From assembly GCA_009921765.1 (NCBI GenBank), contig RFXC01000262.1, positions 1 to 5,331 of the forward strand: a stretch of 5,331 nucleotides of DNA, in the 5' to 3' direction. Below the pieces are notes generated by a model. That model saw nothing but the letters and a program-made list of their open reading frames with translations. It ran no database searches and was not told where the DNA came from. This DNA is from Betaproteobacteria bacterium. GTDB taxonomy: Bacteria > Pseudomonadota > Gammaproteobacteria > Burkholderiales > Burkholderiaceae. A program made the position numbers and the translations under genes. Every line of letters begins with the position of its first letter. Position 1 is the stretch's first letter. Below, piece after piece: positions 4,619 to 5,331 of the stretch.

Positions 4619-5331
4619 ATGTCTACCCCCACCGATACTGAAGCCGTCCTGCGCTCGCTTCTTGCCCGCCGCATCCTCATTCTGGATGGCGCGATGGGCA
4701 CCATGATCCAGCAGCACCGGCTCTCCGAAGAGCAATACCGCGGCGCGCAGTTTGCCGGTCATGCGCGCGACCTGAAAGGCAACAACGAACTGCTCTCGCT
4801 CACCCGGCCCGAGCTGATCGCGCAGATTCACGACGCCTATTTCGCGGCGGGCGCCGACATCATCGAAACCAATACCTTTGGCGCGACCACCGTCGCGCAG
4901 GCGGACTATGGCCTGGAGCCTTATGCCCGCGAAATGAATCTTGCGTCGGCGCGCCTTGCCTGTGCCGCGCGTGACCGCTACAGCCGCCCCGATCGGCCGC
5001 GCTTCGTGGCGGGGGCACTCGGTCCCCAGCCCAAGACCGCGTCGATCTCGCCCGATGTCAATGATCCGGGTGCGCGCAATGTCACCTTTGAAGAGCTCCG
5101 CGCAACCTATTACGAGCAGGTCTGCGCGCTGATTGAAGGGGGTGTCGATCTGCTGCTGGTGGAAACCATCTTCGATACGCTGAATGCGAAGGCCGCGCTT
5201 TTTGCGATCGATGAAGCGTTTGAATCGCAGGGCGTGAGGCTGCCCATCATGATCTCGGGCACGGTCACCGACGCCTCCGGCAGGCTCCTGTCCGGGCAGA
5301 CGGTTGAAGCGTTCTGGAATTCGGTGCGGCA
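4619..5331 (+). CDS. metH: Cobalamin-dependent methionine synthase, N-terminal homocysteine-binding part (3'-truncated by window edge)
   Basis: The first 237 codons are visible and the gene runs off the right edge. It tracks the N-terminus of E. coli MetH closely: [11 protein letters not shown] (21-31), D-L-K-G-N-N-E-L-L (51-59), A-D-I-I-E-T-N-T-F (79-87), [11 protein letters not shown] (140-150), [13 protein letters not shown] (181-193) and [11 protein letters not shown] (212-222). This is the TIM-barrel homocysteine S-methyltransferase module, which activates homocysteine on zinc for methylation from methylcobalamin. The zinc cysteines lie beyond the window. In several Burkholderiales MetH is split into a short homocysteine module and a separate large protein, and which form applies here cannot be seen. 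The ATG at 4619 gives an N-terminus like that of E. coli. No clear Shine-Dalgarno precedes it, and the ATG at 4606 is out of frame. The product is cytosolic, acting in methionine synthesis and methyl recycling. Confidence 0.97.
   Translation, partial: MSTPTDTEAVLRSLLARRILILDGAMGTMIQQHRLSEEQYRGAQFAGHARDLKGNNELLSLTRPELIAQIHDAYFAAGADIIETNTFGATTVAQADYGLEPYAREMNLASARLACAARDRYSRPDRPRFVAGALGPQPKTASISPDVNDPGARNVTFEELRATYYEQVCALIEGGVDLLLVETIFDTLNAKAALFAIDEAFESQGVRLPIMISGTVTDASGRLLSGQTVEAFWNSVR

Overview
The window is GC-rich DNA, densely packed with genes, and looks like the chromosome of a betaproteobacterium, most likely of the order Burkholderiales. Evidence for this is the strong G/C preference at third codon positions, the small DUF3567-type protein at 574-819 (a family I know mainly from Burkholderiales), and a MetH N-terminus and a 4-hydroxybenzoyl-CoA-thioesterase-type protein that fit proteobacterial relatives. 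I see no mobile elements, phage genes, CRISPR arrays, tRNAs or rRNAs.

Layout. On the + strand at the left edge is an unrecognised tryptophan-rich protein (5-520, possibly continuing upstream), followed by the DUF3567 gene (574-819). A convergent gap of 49 bases separates these from a run of six genes on the - strand. In transcription order these are: a fumarylacetoacetate hydrolase (FAH) family hydrolase resembling fumarylpyruvate hydrolases (4500-3805), a malate/L-lactate-type NAD(P)-dependent dehydrogenase (3794-2688), a 4-hydroxybenzoyl-CoA-type hotdog thioesterase (2677-2252), an uncharacterised small protein with a GSHGG motif (2242-1805), a VOC (glyoxalase/dioxygenase fold) protein (1689-1270) and a single-domain rhodanese (1261-869). 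Four of the five junctions are only 8-10 bases. The exception is a 115-base gap before the VOC gene. A 118-base divergent intergenic region then separates the cluster from the 5' part of metH (cobalamin-dependent methionine synthase, 4619 to the right edge, + strand).

How the genes may work together. The first four - strand genes are almost certainly co-transcribed. The FAH hydrolase (C-C bond hydrolysis of acylpyruvates), the 2-hydroxyacid dehydrogenase and the aryl/acyl-CoA thioesterase suggest a small catabolic module for an organic acid or aromatic-derived compound. No ring-cleaving dioxygenase, CoA ligase, transporter or regulator is in view, so the substrate is unknown. The GSHGG protein is the least explained member and the best candidate for something undescribed. 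metH and the two left-hand genes look like ordinary housekeeping or conserved chromosomal neighbours. Apart from the uncharacterised cluster, the region is ordinary, and I found no clear evidence of a dramatic new system.
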